DNA from: Geitlerinema sp. BBD 1991-9
GTDB lineage: Bacteria; Cyanobacteriota; Cyanobacteriia; Cyanobacteriales; Geitlerinemataceae
Length of the DNA: 42,013 nt
Direction of reading: 5' to 3'
NCBI GenBank assembly: GCA_001657325.1
Contig: LWRO01000036.1
Span: forward strand, 1 to 42,013
Below, piece after piece: positions 35,343 to 42,013 of the stretch. The notes under the pieces were generated by a model. The model saw only the letters and a list, made by a program, of their open reading frames with translations. It made no database searches and was not told where the DNA came from. The stretch's first letter is position 1. The number at the start of each line of letters is the position of its first letter. The position numbers and the translations under genes were made by a program.

Positions 35343-38300
35343 ATGGCAGTCATCAGCGGCGTTTACGAACAAGACGTTCAAAGTCCCCTCGCCCTTCCCA
35401 TTTCTGAAAACGGCGAAACCGATGACGGTGACAACGGCGACAGCGGTGCGAAACTCGTTGGATTTGCTTCGCTTCCGGCTGACACCTTCGCGGAAGGCCC
35501 TCCAGCAGGTAACGGCATTGCTGCAAACGGACGGACTGGCCCGTTTGAAGGACAACCCGTCCAAGGCTTTAGCGGCGTGCAGTTCGCCGACAAAAATTCC
35601 TTCTGGTTCTTATCTGACAACGGTTTTGGCAACAAAGCCAACAGTTCCGATTACCGGCTGCGGATTTACAAAGTCGATCCTGATTTTGCTGGATTTGAAG
35701 AAGGCGACGCTTCGGTGTTGGTGGAAGACTTCATCCAACTCTCCGACCCGAACGGTTTAATTCCGTTCGACATTACAAACGAAGGAACAGTCGATCGACT
35801 GCTAACCGGTTCCGATTTCGACATCGAATCCTTCGTTCTCGACGACAGCGGTAGCATCTGGGTTGGCGACGAGTTCGGACCCTACCTGCTGAAGTTCGAC
35901 GGAAACGGCATTTTACAAGAAGCTCCGATTCCCACACCGAACGTCTTCGAGTTAAACACCCTCAACGGACAAGAACCGCTCGTTATCGGACACCGGGGTG
36001 CAAGTGGTTCTCGCCCCGAACACACCCTCGAAGCCTACAAATTGGCCATCGAACGCGGTGCAGACTTCATCGAACCCGACTTGGTGGGGACAAAAGACGG
36101 CGTGTTAATTGCCCGTCATGAAAACGTATTGGCGACCGTCCAACTCGACGAAAACAACGAGATCGTCCTCGACGCAGAAGGCAATCCCATCGTTACCTCC
36201 GAAACCACCAACGTCGCCGATCTCGAAAAATTCGCCGATCGCCTCACCGTCAAGTTCGTCGATGGAGATCCCTTTGGTGGCTGGTTCTCCGAAGACTTTA
36301 CCCTCGCAGAAATCAAAGAACTCAAGGCCCGCGAACGGATTCCCAACGTTCGCCCCGACAATACGGCGTTCAACGACCAGTTTGAAATTCCGACCCTTGC
36401 AGAAGTCATCGACCTCGTGAAAGAAGTCGAAGCGGAGACGGGCAAACAAATCGGGATCTATCCGGAAACCAAACACCCGACGTTCTTCGCCGAAGAGGGA
36501 ATGCACCTCGACGGAACGCCCATCAACATCTCCTTGGGGCAAACCCTCATCGAGACCCTGGAGGAAAACGACTTCACCGACCCCGATCGAATTTTCATTC
36601 AATCTTTTGAAGTCGCCAACCTGATCGAACTCCAAAACCTGGGAGTCGATATTCCCCTGGTGCAGCTCTATGGCGATACTGACGATCGGTTCATCAACGA
36701 CATCGGTGGTGGGTTCTCCGTTCCCTACGACCTGGTTTACAACTTTAGCCAACCCGATTTTGACGAAGCGGCCGCTCGCGAAACTTACGGTGGATTAGTC
36801 GATCTAGTGTCCGATTTCGGGGCTGACATCAACGGTGACAACATCCCTGATACCACCTATAAAGATTTAGCGACGCAGGAAGTCTTCGACTACATCGGTG
36901 ATAACTACGCTGAAGGGGTTGGCCCGTGGAAGAACAGCTTCTTGCTACGGGAATCGATCGATCCCAAAGTCGATGGCAACGGCGACGGCATTGCCGAAAT
37001 CGGCACGCAACTGACGGGTGAAGTTCGTCCTTACATCGAATGGGCCCACGACGCAGGAATGCAGATTCACCCCTACACTCTGCGGAACGAAGAAAACTTC
37101 CTAACCCTGAACGCGGACGGAACACCCCAAACGCCAGAAGATGAAGTCGAGCAACTTATCGACTTGGGCGTTGACGGCTTCTTTACCGACTTCCCCGGAA
37201 CTGGCGATCTCGTCCGCGACCAAATCGTTGGCGACTTCGTGCGTTCTCCTGACAACCCCGACGTTCTGGCTGGCTTGGCAGTGTCCAACCTGCCTCGTTC
37301 TCGCGGGTTTGAAGGAATGGCGTTCAGCCCCGATCGATCGACCCTCTATCCGCTGCTCGAAGGTTCCGTCACCGGAGACCCCGACACCGCCCTGCGGATT
37401 TACGAGTTCGACGTAGCCAGCGAATCCTACACTGGCCGGGTTGGTTTCTACGAAAAAGCCGTACCGAATCACGCCATCGGTGACTTCACGCCGATTAACG
37501 ATGACGAATTCCTCGTTATCGAACGGGATGGCGGACAAGGTGAAGCCGCTGAATTCAAGAAGATTTTCAAGATCGACATTTCCGAAGTGGACGAAAACGG
37601 CTTTGTTGCTAAAGAAGAAGTAGTCGATCTGCTCTCGATTCGCGATCCACAAGACCTCAACAGCGATAGTGACACCAGTTTTGACTTCCCCTTCGTCACG
37701 ATCGAGGATGTCTTGGTTATCGATGAAAAAACAATTCTCGTGGCCAACGACAACAACTATCCCTTCTCCGTCGGTCGTCCGCCGGAAATCGACAACAACG
37801 AAGTCATTCTCTTGGAATTGGATACGTCGCTGGATCTCGATCCGCGATTGGGTTTGGCAGGGCTGAGTGCTGGCGACGATACTGAAGGTGAATCTTCTGA
37901 AGGCGAATCTTCTGACGCTGAAACTCCGGTATCCGAAGGTGAATCGTCCGAAGGCGAGCCTGAAGCTGAAGCCGGTGAAGGTAGCGAAAGCGTCGTTGAA
38001 GAAACTGAAGCTGAATCGTCCGAAGGCGAACCCGAAGCTGAAGCCGGTGAAGGTAGCGAAAGCGTCGTTGAAGAAACCGAAGGCGACGATCTCGCATCTG
38101 GAGGTAACAGTGTCATCGAAGGTACCGAACGCCGAGATATCCTCACAGGTACCGACAGCGACGACGAAATCATTGGTGGTGGAAGTGGCGACGTTCTGAC
38201 TGGTGGTGAAGGTGCAGACCACTTCGTTTACACCAACATCGACGATGGCGGCGACCTCATCCCCGACTTCAACCCGCTTGAAGACAAACTCGATCTGACC

Positions 38301-38456
38301 GAGTTGATGGAAAACACCGGATTGGGTGAAGAATCGATCGAGATCTTTGAATTCTCCCAGGGTTCAGTCGTGACCTTGGACGACGGTAAAATTCACCCCC
38401 TCGCTTTTGTCAGGGGTGTGTCTGAAGCCGAATTAGAAGGCAACATCCTCATTTAA
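35343..38456 (+). CDS. Extracellular RTX-tailed enzyme: phytase-like domain interrupted by a glycerophosphodiester phosphodiesterase domain
   Basis: 1037 residues, ATG 35343, very acidic. Residues about 38-205 are the first half of a phytase-like esterase propeller (GFSGVQFADKNSFWFLSDNG, IWVGDEFGPYLLKF). Residues about 213-625 are GDPD: LVIGHRGASGSRPEHTLEAY (catalytic His217), FIEPDLVGTKDGVLIARHE (metal Glu244/Asp246, His259) and a late LGVDGFFTDFPG. Residues about 635-845 resume the propeller (LPRSRGFEGMAFSPDRSTLY, VPNHAIGDFTPINDDEFLVI). A Glu/Ser-rich linker with two 24-residue copies (72-bp DNA repeat at 37941-38084) leads to one RTX calcium motif (GGSGDVLTGGEGADHFVY) and a C-terminal type I secretion-like tail. 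There is no N-terminal signal peptide. It probably releases phosphate or glycerol-phosphate outside the cell. Confidence 0.9.
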   Translation: MAVISGVYEQDVQSPLALPISENGETDDGDNGDSGAKLVGFASLPADTFAEGPPAGNGIAANGRTGPFEGQPVQGFSGVQFADKNSFWFLSDNGFGNKANSSDYRLRIYKVDPDFAGFEEGDASVLVEDFIQLSDPNGLIPFDITNEGTVDRLLTGSDFDIESFVLDDSGSIWVGDEFGPYLLKFDGNGILQEAPIPTPNVFELNTLNGQEPLVIGHRGASGSRPEHTLEAYKLAIERGADFIEPDLVGTKDGVLIARHENVLATVQLDENNEIVLDAEGNPIVTSETTNVADLEKFADRLTVKFVDGDPFGGWFSEDFTLAEIKELKARERIPNVRPDNTAFNDQFEIPTLAEVIDLVKEVEAETGKQIGIYPETKHPTFFAEEGMHLDGTPINISLGQTLIETLEENDFTDPDRIFIQSFEVANLIELQNLGVDIPLVQLYGDTDDRFINDIGGGFSVPYDLVYNFSQPDFDEAAARETYGGLVDLVSDFGADINGDNIPDTTYKDLATQEVFDYIGDNYAEGVGPWKNSFLLRESIDPKVDGNGDGIAEIGTQLTGEVRPYIEWAHDAGMQIHPYTLRNEENFLTLNADGTPQTPEDEVEQLIDLGVDGFFTDFPGTGDLVRDQIVGDFVRSPDNPDVLAGLAVSNLPRSRGFEGMAFSPDRSTLYPLLEGSVTGDPDTALRIYEFDVASESYTGRVGFYEKAVPNHAIGDFTPINDDEFLVIERDGGQGEAAEFKKIFKIDISEVDENGFVAKEEVVDLLSIRDPQDLNSDSDTSFDFPFVTIEDVLVIDEKTILVANDNNYPFSVGRPPEIDNNEVILLELDTSLDLDPRLGLAGLSAGDDTEGESSEGESSDAETPVSEGESSEGEPEAEAGEGSESVVEETEAESSEGEPEAEAGEGSESVVEETEGDDLASGGNSVIEGTERRDILTGTDSDDEIIGGGSGDVLTGGEGADHFVYTNIDDGGDLIPDFNPLEDKLDLTELMENTGLGEESIEIFEFSQGSVVTLDDGKIHPLAFVRGVSEAELEGNILI

Positions 38457-38510
38457 CAACCTTTCAATTTTCCATCCCGCGCAATACCAACGCGCACTAA
38501 AGACGCACAA

Positions 38511-38542
38511 CGCTCTCTCATCGCCCGAGAGAGCGTTTTTTT
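38511..38542 (+). terminator. Rho-independent terminator
   Basis: CGCTCTCTC (38511-38519) pairs perfectly with GAGAGAGCG (38527-38535), followed by seven T. It lies 55 bp after the RTX enzyme stop. Confidence 0.93.
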
Positions 38543-38637
38543 GTGCGGTAGCTTTAGCGGTTTAATGATAAGGATGTGCGGTTGTCGATCGACAACGCCA
38601 AACCAACACGACTGAACTCTTTCAGGGAAAGGTTTCT

Positions 38638-39615
38638 GTGAAAATTGTATTTATTCTCGATCCCATTCACGCCCTCGATCCCGGTCACGATACCACCGTT
38701 GCGTTTATGGAAGCGGTGCAAAAATTCGGCCACGAGGTCTGGATTACGCAAGCGGAAGGATTAGGTGTTGTCGATGGAAAAGCCTACGGTTGGCTGTCTC
38801 CCACTCAACTCAAACCCGTCGAGTTACAAAACGGTCGATGGGTGGCGGCGGAACGTTGGTACGAGGTCGGCGAAGCAATTTGGCAACCCCTCGAAAGTAT
38901 GGATGCAGTTTTGATGCGAACCGATCCGCCCGTAGACGTACCTTACTTATATGCAACCTACATCCTCGACTACGTCGATCCGAGGAAAACCCTCGTGTTG
39001 AACGATCCGAAAGGATTGCGAGCGGCGAACGAAAAAATGTATGCGTTGCAATTCAAAAATGCCATCCCCGAAACCATCGTCACGCGAGATAAATCCGTGG
39101 TTCGGGAGTTCGTCAACCAACGAGGAAAAGCCATTCTCAAACCCTTGGGTGGAAAAGCCGGGGAAGGGATTTTCATGTTGCACGCGGGCGATCGAAACCT
39201 GAACTCGCTGATGGAAGTGAGTACGAATTACGGCCGCGTTCCGATTATGGTGCAGCAGTTTCTGTCCGAAGCGAAAGACGGCGACAAACGCATTATCTTA
39301 CTCGACGGCGAACCCCTCGGAGCCGTGAACCGAATTCCCACGGGAGAAGAGTTTCGTGGAAACATGGCCGTTGGCGGACGGGTGGCGGAAGTGAACATCA
39401 CCGATCGAGAGCGAGAGATTTGCCAGCAACTGGCACCAACCCTGAAGCGAGATGGGTTGTATTTTGTAGGAATCGATGTCATCGGTGGCTATCTCACCGA
39501 AGTCAACGTCACCAGTCCCACAGGAATTCGCGAGATCGATCGACTCAACGGCGTTCGCTTAGGTGAAACCGTAATGCAGTGGGTGTTCGATCGAGTTGCA
39601 ACATTACGCCGCTAG
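38638..39615 (+). CDS. gshB: Glutathione synthetase
   Basis: 325 residues with a GTG start at 38638 (GGGAAAGG upstream). An N-terminal domain (MKIVFILDPIHALDPGHDTT, RTDPPVDVPYLYATY) is followed by ATP-grasp: VLNDPKGLRAANEKMYALQF, AILKPLGGKAGEGIFML, MVQQFLSEAKDGDKRIILLD and the metal/ATP region GGYLTEVNVTSPTGIREID. It ligates gamma-glutamylcysteine and glycine. Length and motifs are standard for the bacterial tetrameric enzyme. A 16-bp GATC-centred palindrome (38581-38596) lies in the leader. Confidence 0.96.
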   Translation: MKIVFILDPIHALDPGHDTTVAFMEAVQKFGHEVWITQAEGLGVVDGKAYGWLSPTQLKPVELQNGRWVAAERWYEVGEAIWQPLESMDAVLMRTDPPVDVPYLYATYILDYVDPRKTLVLNDPKGLRAANEKMYALQFKNAIPETIVTRDKSVVREFVNQRGKAILKPLGGKAGEGIFMLHAGDRNLNSLMEVSTNYGRVPIMVQQFLSEAKDGDKRIILLDGEPLGAVNRIPTGEEFRGNMAVGGRVAEVNITDREREICQQLAPTLKRDGLYFVGIDVIGGYLTEVNVTSPTGIREIDRLNGVRLGETVMQWVFDRVATLRR

Positions 39616-39759
39616 ATTAGCGTACCGTTACGGGCGTAAGATGGAAAGATCGGATTTCTGTCCGTTGTTCGCCAGATCGAGTCAGGATAGCGATCCGATT
39701 TTTCAGTTGCGATCTGACAGCTCGATCGTTGAATAGATCTCCTGCATCAATATTTCTGA

Positions 39760-39803
39760 CCCCACCCCAGTCCTCCCCTTGTCAAGGGGGGATTAAGGGG
39801 GGT
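39760..39803. repeat. C/G-run palindromic interspersed repeat
   Basis: C-rich left half (CCCCACCCCAGTCCTCCCCT) and G-rich right half (AAGGGGGGATTAAGGGGGGT) form a CCCCTT/AAGGGG-centred palindrome. This style of repeat is scattered through cyanobacterial intergenic regions. It sits 100 bp before the oxidoreductase start codon. Confidence 0.7.
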
Positions 39804-39903
39804 GAATTGGATTCATGCCGGAGGTCTAATGTCCATCTCGATCGGGTTTCGATCGACCCTTCAAACGATCTTTAGTTCGTCGCTATCCATCACACGCCAA
39901 AAT

Positions 39904-41010
39904 ATGAAAGAACGCATTAACATCGCTGTTATCGGTACTGGATTCGGTCAAAAAGTCCACATTCCCGGTTTTCAACTTCACCACCGCACCAAAGTTACGG
40001 CAGTTTTCAACCCTAACTTAGAAAAAGCGCAAGCGGTTGGCAAAGAATTTAATATCGATCGAGCCTGTGATTCGATCGAGGAAATTGTCAATTTACCCGA
40101 TGTCGATGCCGTCAGCATTTCCACGCCGCCTTTTTTACACTACGACATGGCGAAAGCGGCCATCGATGCGGGAAAACACGTTTTCCTTGAAAAACCGACG
40201 GCTTTAAACGTCACAGATGCCAGAAATCTCTACGAACTGGCGAAAAAGAAAGGGGTCGTCACGACGATGGATTTCGAGTATCGCGTCGTTCCCACCTGGC
40301 AGCGATTGGCGGAATTATTAGCGGAAGGCTACGTCGGAAACAAGCGTTTAATCAAAATCGACTGGTTGATGTCGAGTCGAGCCAATCCCGATCGCGGTTG
40401 GAATTGGTACGCTCAAAAAGAAAAAGGCGGCGGCGCGTTAGGGGCGTTAGGATCGCATACTTTTGACTATATCGCGTGGTTGTTCGGGCCAGTCAAGCGG
40501 ATGTTCGCCCAGTTAAATACCTCGATTTTAGAACGTCCCGACCCCACGGAAGGCGGACAACACAAACCCGTCGATGCGGACGATACGGCGTTGTTAATGT
40601 TGGAGTTAGCCGACGGAACCCCGTGTCAGGTCAGTATCAGTTCTGTTGCCTACGCCGGACGGGGTCATTGGGTCGAAGTGTACGGCGATCGCGGAACGCT
40701 AGTTCTCGGGAGTGGCAACCAGCAAGATTACGTCCACGGCTTCCGGTTGATGGGGTCTCAAAACGGCGCGTTGTTGACAGAATTAGATATGCCGGAACGG
40801 TTGCTATTCCCGCGAACCTATCCTGACGGACGACTTGCGCCGTTCGTGCGGATGGTGGATTTGTGGGTGCAGGGAATTGATGCCGGTCGATCGATCGAGC
40901 CGTCTTTCCGAGAAGGGGTTTATTCGCAGTTGTTGATGGATTTAACTCACGAATCGAGCGAAACGGGTCAGTGGGTGGACGTTCCCGATTTGGAGGTGTT
41001 TTTGGGTTAG
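39904..41010 (+). CDS. Gfo/Idh/MocA family oxidoreductase
   Basis: 368 residues from ATG 39904 (MKERINIAVIGTGFGQKVHI). An upstream ATG at 39829 has a better ribosome site (GGAGG, 4-nt spacing) but adds 25 residues with no counterpart in the family, so the start is unsettled. The NAD(P) Rossmann motif is VIGTGFGQ, then ISTPPFLHYDMAKAAIDAGK and the signature VFLEKPTALN. The C-terminal alpha/beta domain has GGGALGALGSHTFDYIAWLF with the conserved His. It probably oxidises or reduces a sugar or inositol derivative; the substrate is unknown. It follows gshB by about 290 bp. Confidence 0.88.
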   Translation: MKERINIAVIGTGFGQKVHIPGFQLHHRTKVTAVFNPNLEKAQAVGKEFNIDRACDSIEEIVNLPDVDAVSISTPPFLHYDMAKAAIDAGKHVFLEKPTALNVTDARNLYELAKKKGVVTTMDFEYRVVPTWQRLAELLAEGYVGNKRLIKIDWLMSSRANPDRGWNWYAQKEKGGGALGALGSHTFDYIAWLFGPVKRMFAQLNTSILERPDPTEGGQHKPVDADDTALLMLELADGTPCQVSISSVAYAGRGHWVEVYGDRGTLVLGSGNQQDYVHGFRLMGSQNGALLTELDMPERLLFPRTYPDGRLAPFVRMVDLWVQGIDAGRSIEPSFREGVYSQLLMDLTHESSETGQWVDVPDLEVFLG

Positions 41011-41112
41011 GATTTTGCGGTTGTAAAGGTTGGCAATCGATCGTAAAAAACACTCCAAACCATTGATGTTGGGGCGAAAAAATATCGCCCTGACTTTAAT
41101 TTCATCTCAAAA

Positions 41113-41213
41113 AATGGTAGAAAATCATGCAATTTTTTAGCGGTGCGTGACGCAGAAATCTCATTTACTGGATTTCAAAGCCATTTTTTGACCGCGTCAC
41201 ACACCCTACCATT
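41113..41213. repeat. Palindromic MITE-like repeat (GGTGCGTGACGC type)
   Basis: Outer arms AATGGTAG/CTACCATT (41113-41120, 41206-41213) and inner arms GGTGCGTGACGC/GCGTCACACACC (41142-41153, 41194-41205, one mismatch), plus AAAAAATGG/CCATTTTTT (41109-41117, 41181-41189). GGTGCGT-ACGC palindromes are a common cyanobacterial interspersed family. The element lies in the 282-bp gap between converging genes. A smaller hairpin (GGGCGA/TCGCCC, 41072-41090) precedes it. Confidence 0.7.
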
Positions 41214-41292
41214 ACTTCTGTACTGGCACTCTAGACCACACATACATTGATTTTAGCTTGGATTATCGATCGAATGTCGATCGTGACAATTG

Positions 41293-41883
41293 CTACGATT
41301 GCAAAATGGCCTCGATCGAAACTTTAAAATCGGGAAACGATCGAGACTCGATTTCCTCACCCACAGAAAAAACGCTTTCCTCGTAAAACCCTTCTTCCCA
41401 CAGTAAAACCGTCACTCGATTCTGCAACGGATCGACAATCCAATATTCAGGAATTCCCAAAGCGGCGTATTCCGATCTCTTGTAGCGATAATCTCGACGA
41501 ACGGACTCCTCACTGACAATTTCAACCACTAACATCGGAGGAACTTGTAACACCGCCGACTCGTTTGTCAACGCCATTGCGTCGTCTTGCAAAACCACAC
41601 ATAAATCCGGAATTCGGGACTTTTTCCAACCCGTGCGAACGCCTGCTTCTCGAAGACACAACCACGGTAAACCCAATCGATCGATCGCTTCGTCGAAACG
41701 CCGTTCGAGAAATTTCGCAATGAGAATATGTCGAACCGTTGGGGGATTCATCTGTTCTAATCGTCCCTCAACTAATTCGTAGCAGTTATCCGTACCGTCA
41801 TCGTATTGTAGATACGCTTCAAAACTATAATCGAGTTGCCCTTCATTCCCGGTAGCGGTGCGTAGCACTTTCGACTCACTCAT
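41293..41883 (-). CDS. Uma2 family (DUF820) putative restriction-endonuclease-fold protein
   Basis: 196 residues, ATG 41883. It shows the PD-(D/E)xK-type layout of Uma2 proteins: YELVEGRLEQM (Glu), SRIPDLCVVLQ (Pro-Asp), MLVVEIVSEES (Glu-x-x), DYRYKRSEYAALGIPEYWIV and a C-terminal FPDFKVSIE. This family is present in tens of copies in many cyanobacteria and its role is unresolved; it is not linked here to a methylase or toxin/antitoxin partner. The expected catalytic acids appear intact. Confidence 0.92.
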   Translation of the reverse strand: MSESKVLRTATGNEGQLDYSFEAYLQYDDGTDNCYELVEGRLEQMNPPTVRHILIAKFLERRFDEAIDRLGLPWLCLREAGVRTGWKKSRIPDLCVVLQDDAMALTNESAVLQVPPMLVVEIVSEESVRRDYRYKRSEYAALGIPEYWIVDPLQNRVTVLLWEEGFYEESVFSVGEEIESRSFPDFKVSIEAILQS

Positions 41884-41932
41884 CGGATTTTTCCCGTACT
41901 GCTTCTATTATGTCTCCTCCCCTAGTGAACTA

Positions 41933-41964
41933 CCACTCATCATCGCGAGGCGATTGATGAGTGG
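41933..41964. repeat. Hairpin upstream of the Uma2 gene
   Basis: CCACTCATCA (41933-41942) and TGATGAGTGG (41955-41964) are perfect inverses, and the inner TCGC/GCGA extends the stem to about 14 bp around a GAG loop. There is no T-run. It lies 50 bp upstream of the minus-strand start codon and could be an operator or an interspersed repeat. Confidence 0.7.
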
Positions 41965-42013
41965 CTTCCAGCTTCAAAGGGAATCGCCTCGGAAAGCGTC
42001 GAACGAATTCGAC

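Noticed and set aside
37101-38222. Long minus-strand open frame (373 codons) opposite the RTX exoenzyme
   Set aside because: Phe/Val/Arg-rich antisense shadow of a strongly biased acidic coding sequence; the plus-strand frame has clear domains. The same holds for 36105-36752.

Overview
The window looks like chromosome of a filamentous-type cyanobacterium. The evidence is cyanobacterial lineage genes (a DUF1824 protein, a solanesyl diphosphate synthase of the plastoquinone side-chain type, an Npun_R2821/R2823-like sugar transferase, an Uma2/DUF820 protein), many CGATCG-centred palindromes (HIP1-like, but mostly with T/A flanks), heptanucleotide STRR-type repeats and several cyanobacterial-style palindromic interspersed repeats. 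I cannot name the species.

Region 1 (1-13330, all minus strand) is a surface-glycan locus built around a 3-deoxy-ulosonic acid. In transcription order it holds a type I ABC exporter (13330-11516), a methyltransferase, a MITE with clean 8-bp target duplication, CMP-KDO synthetase KdsB, a ribulose-phosphate-epimerase-like barrel fused to a KdsD-type CBS pair, a DAHP synthase, a HAD phosphatase, a CDP-glycerol/capsule-type GT-B transferase, a second methyltransferase, a KdsA-KdsC fusion and a GT4 glycosyltransferase. The GT4 tail is scrambled by a 92-bp duplication and a heptamer array at the window edge. No SIS-domain arabinose-5-phosphate isomerase (KdsD) is present. The epimerase-CBS fusion, which keeps the CBS tail typical of KdsD, sits where KdsD is expected. 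This is the most likely undescribed element in the window.

Region 2 (13.9-22.6 kb) continues envelope functions: galE, a small unknown protein, an Npun_R2821-like sugar transferase, a LytR-CpsA-Psr (LCP) polymer ligase, a small membrane protein, a secreted subtilase with Glu in place of the catalytic Asp, the canonical rpe, and a secreted PrcB-domain protein.

Region 3 (23.2-32.8 kb) is housekeeping and signalling: a Cache-domain histidine kinase, an SDR epimerase overlapping a DUF1824 gene, msrB, clpP, sds (solanesyl diphosphate synthase), a structured intergenic transcript candidate leading into a 38-residue membrane micro-ORF, ftsW with a small secreted partner, and a 59-codon ORF below the usual size cutoff.

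Region 4 (33.2-42 kb) holds a serine-recombinase-family protein whose catalytic residues look lost, overlapping a VOC protein. Then come a 1037-residue RTX-tailed exoenzyme with a glycerophosphodiesterase domain inserted between two halves of a phytase-like domain, gshB, a Gfo/Idh/MocA oxidoreductase and an Uma2 protein, with further palindromic repeats between them. I saw no rRNA, convincing tRNA, CRISPR array, prophage or intact insertion sequence.
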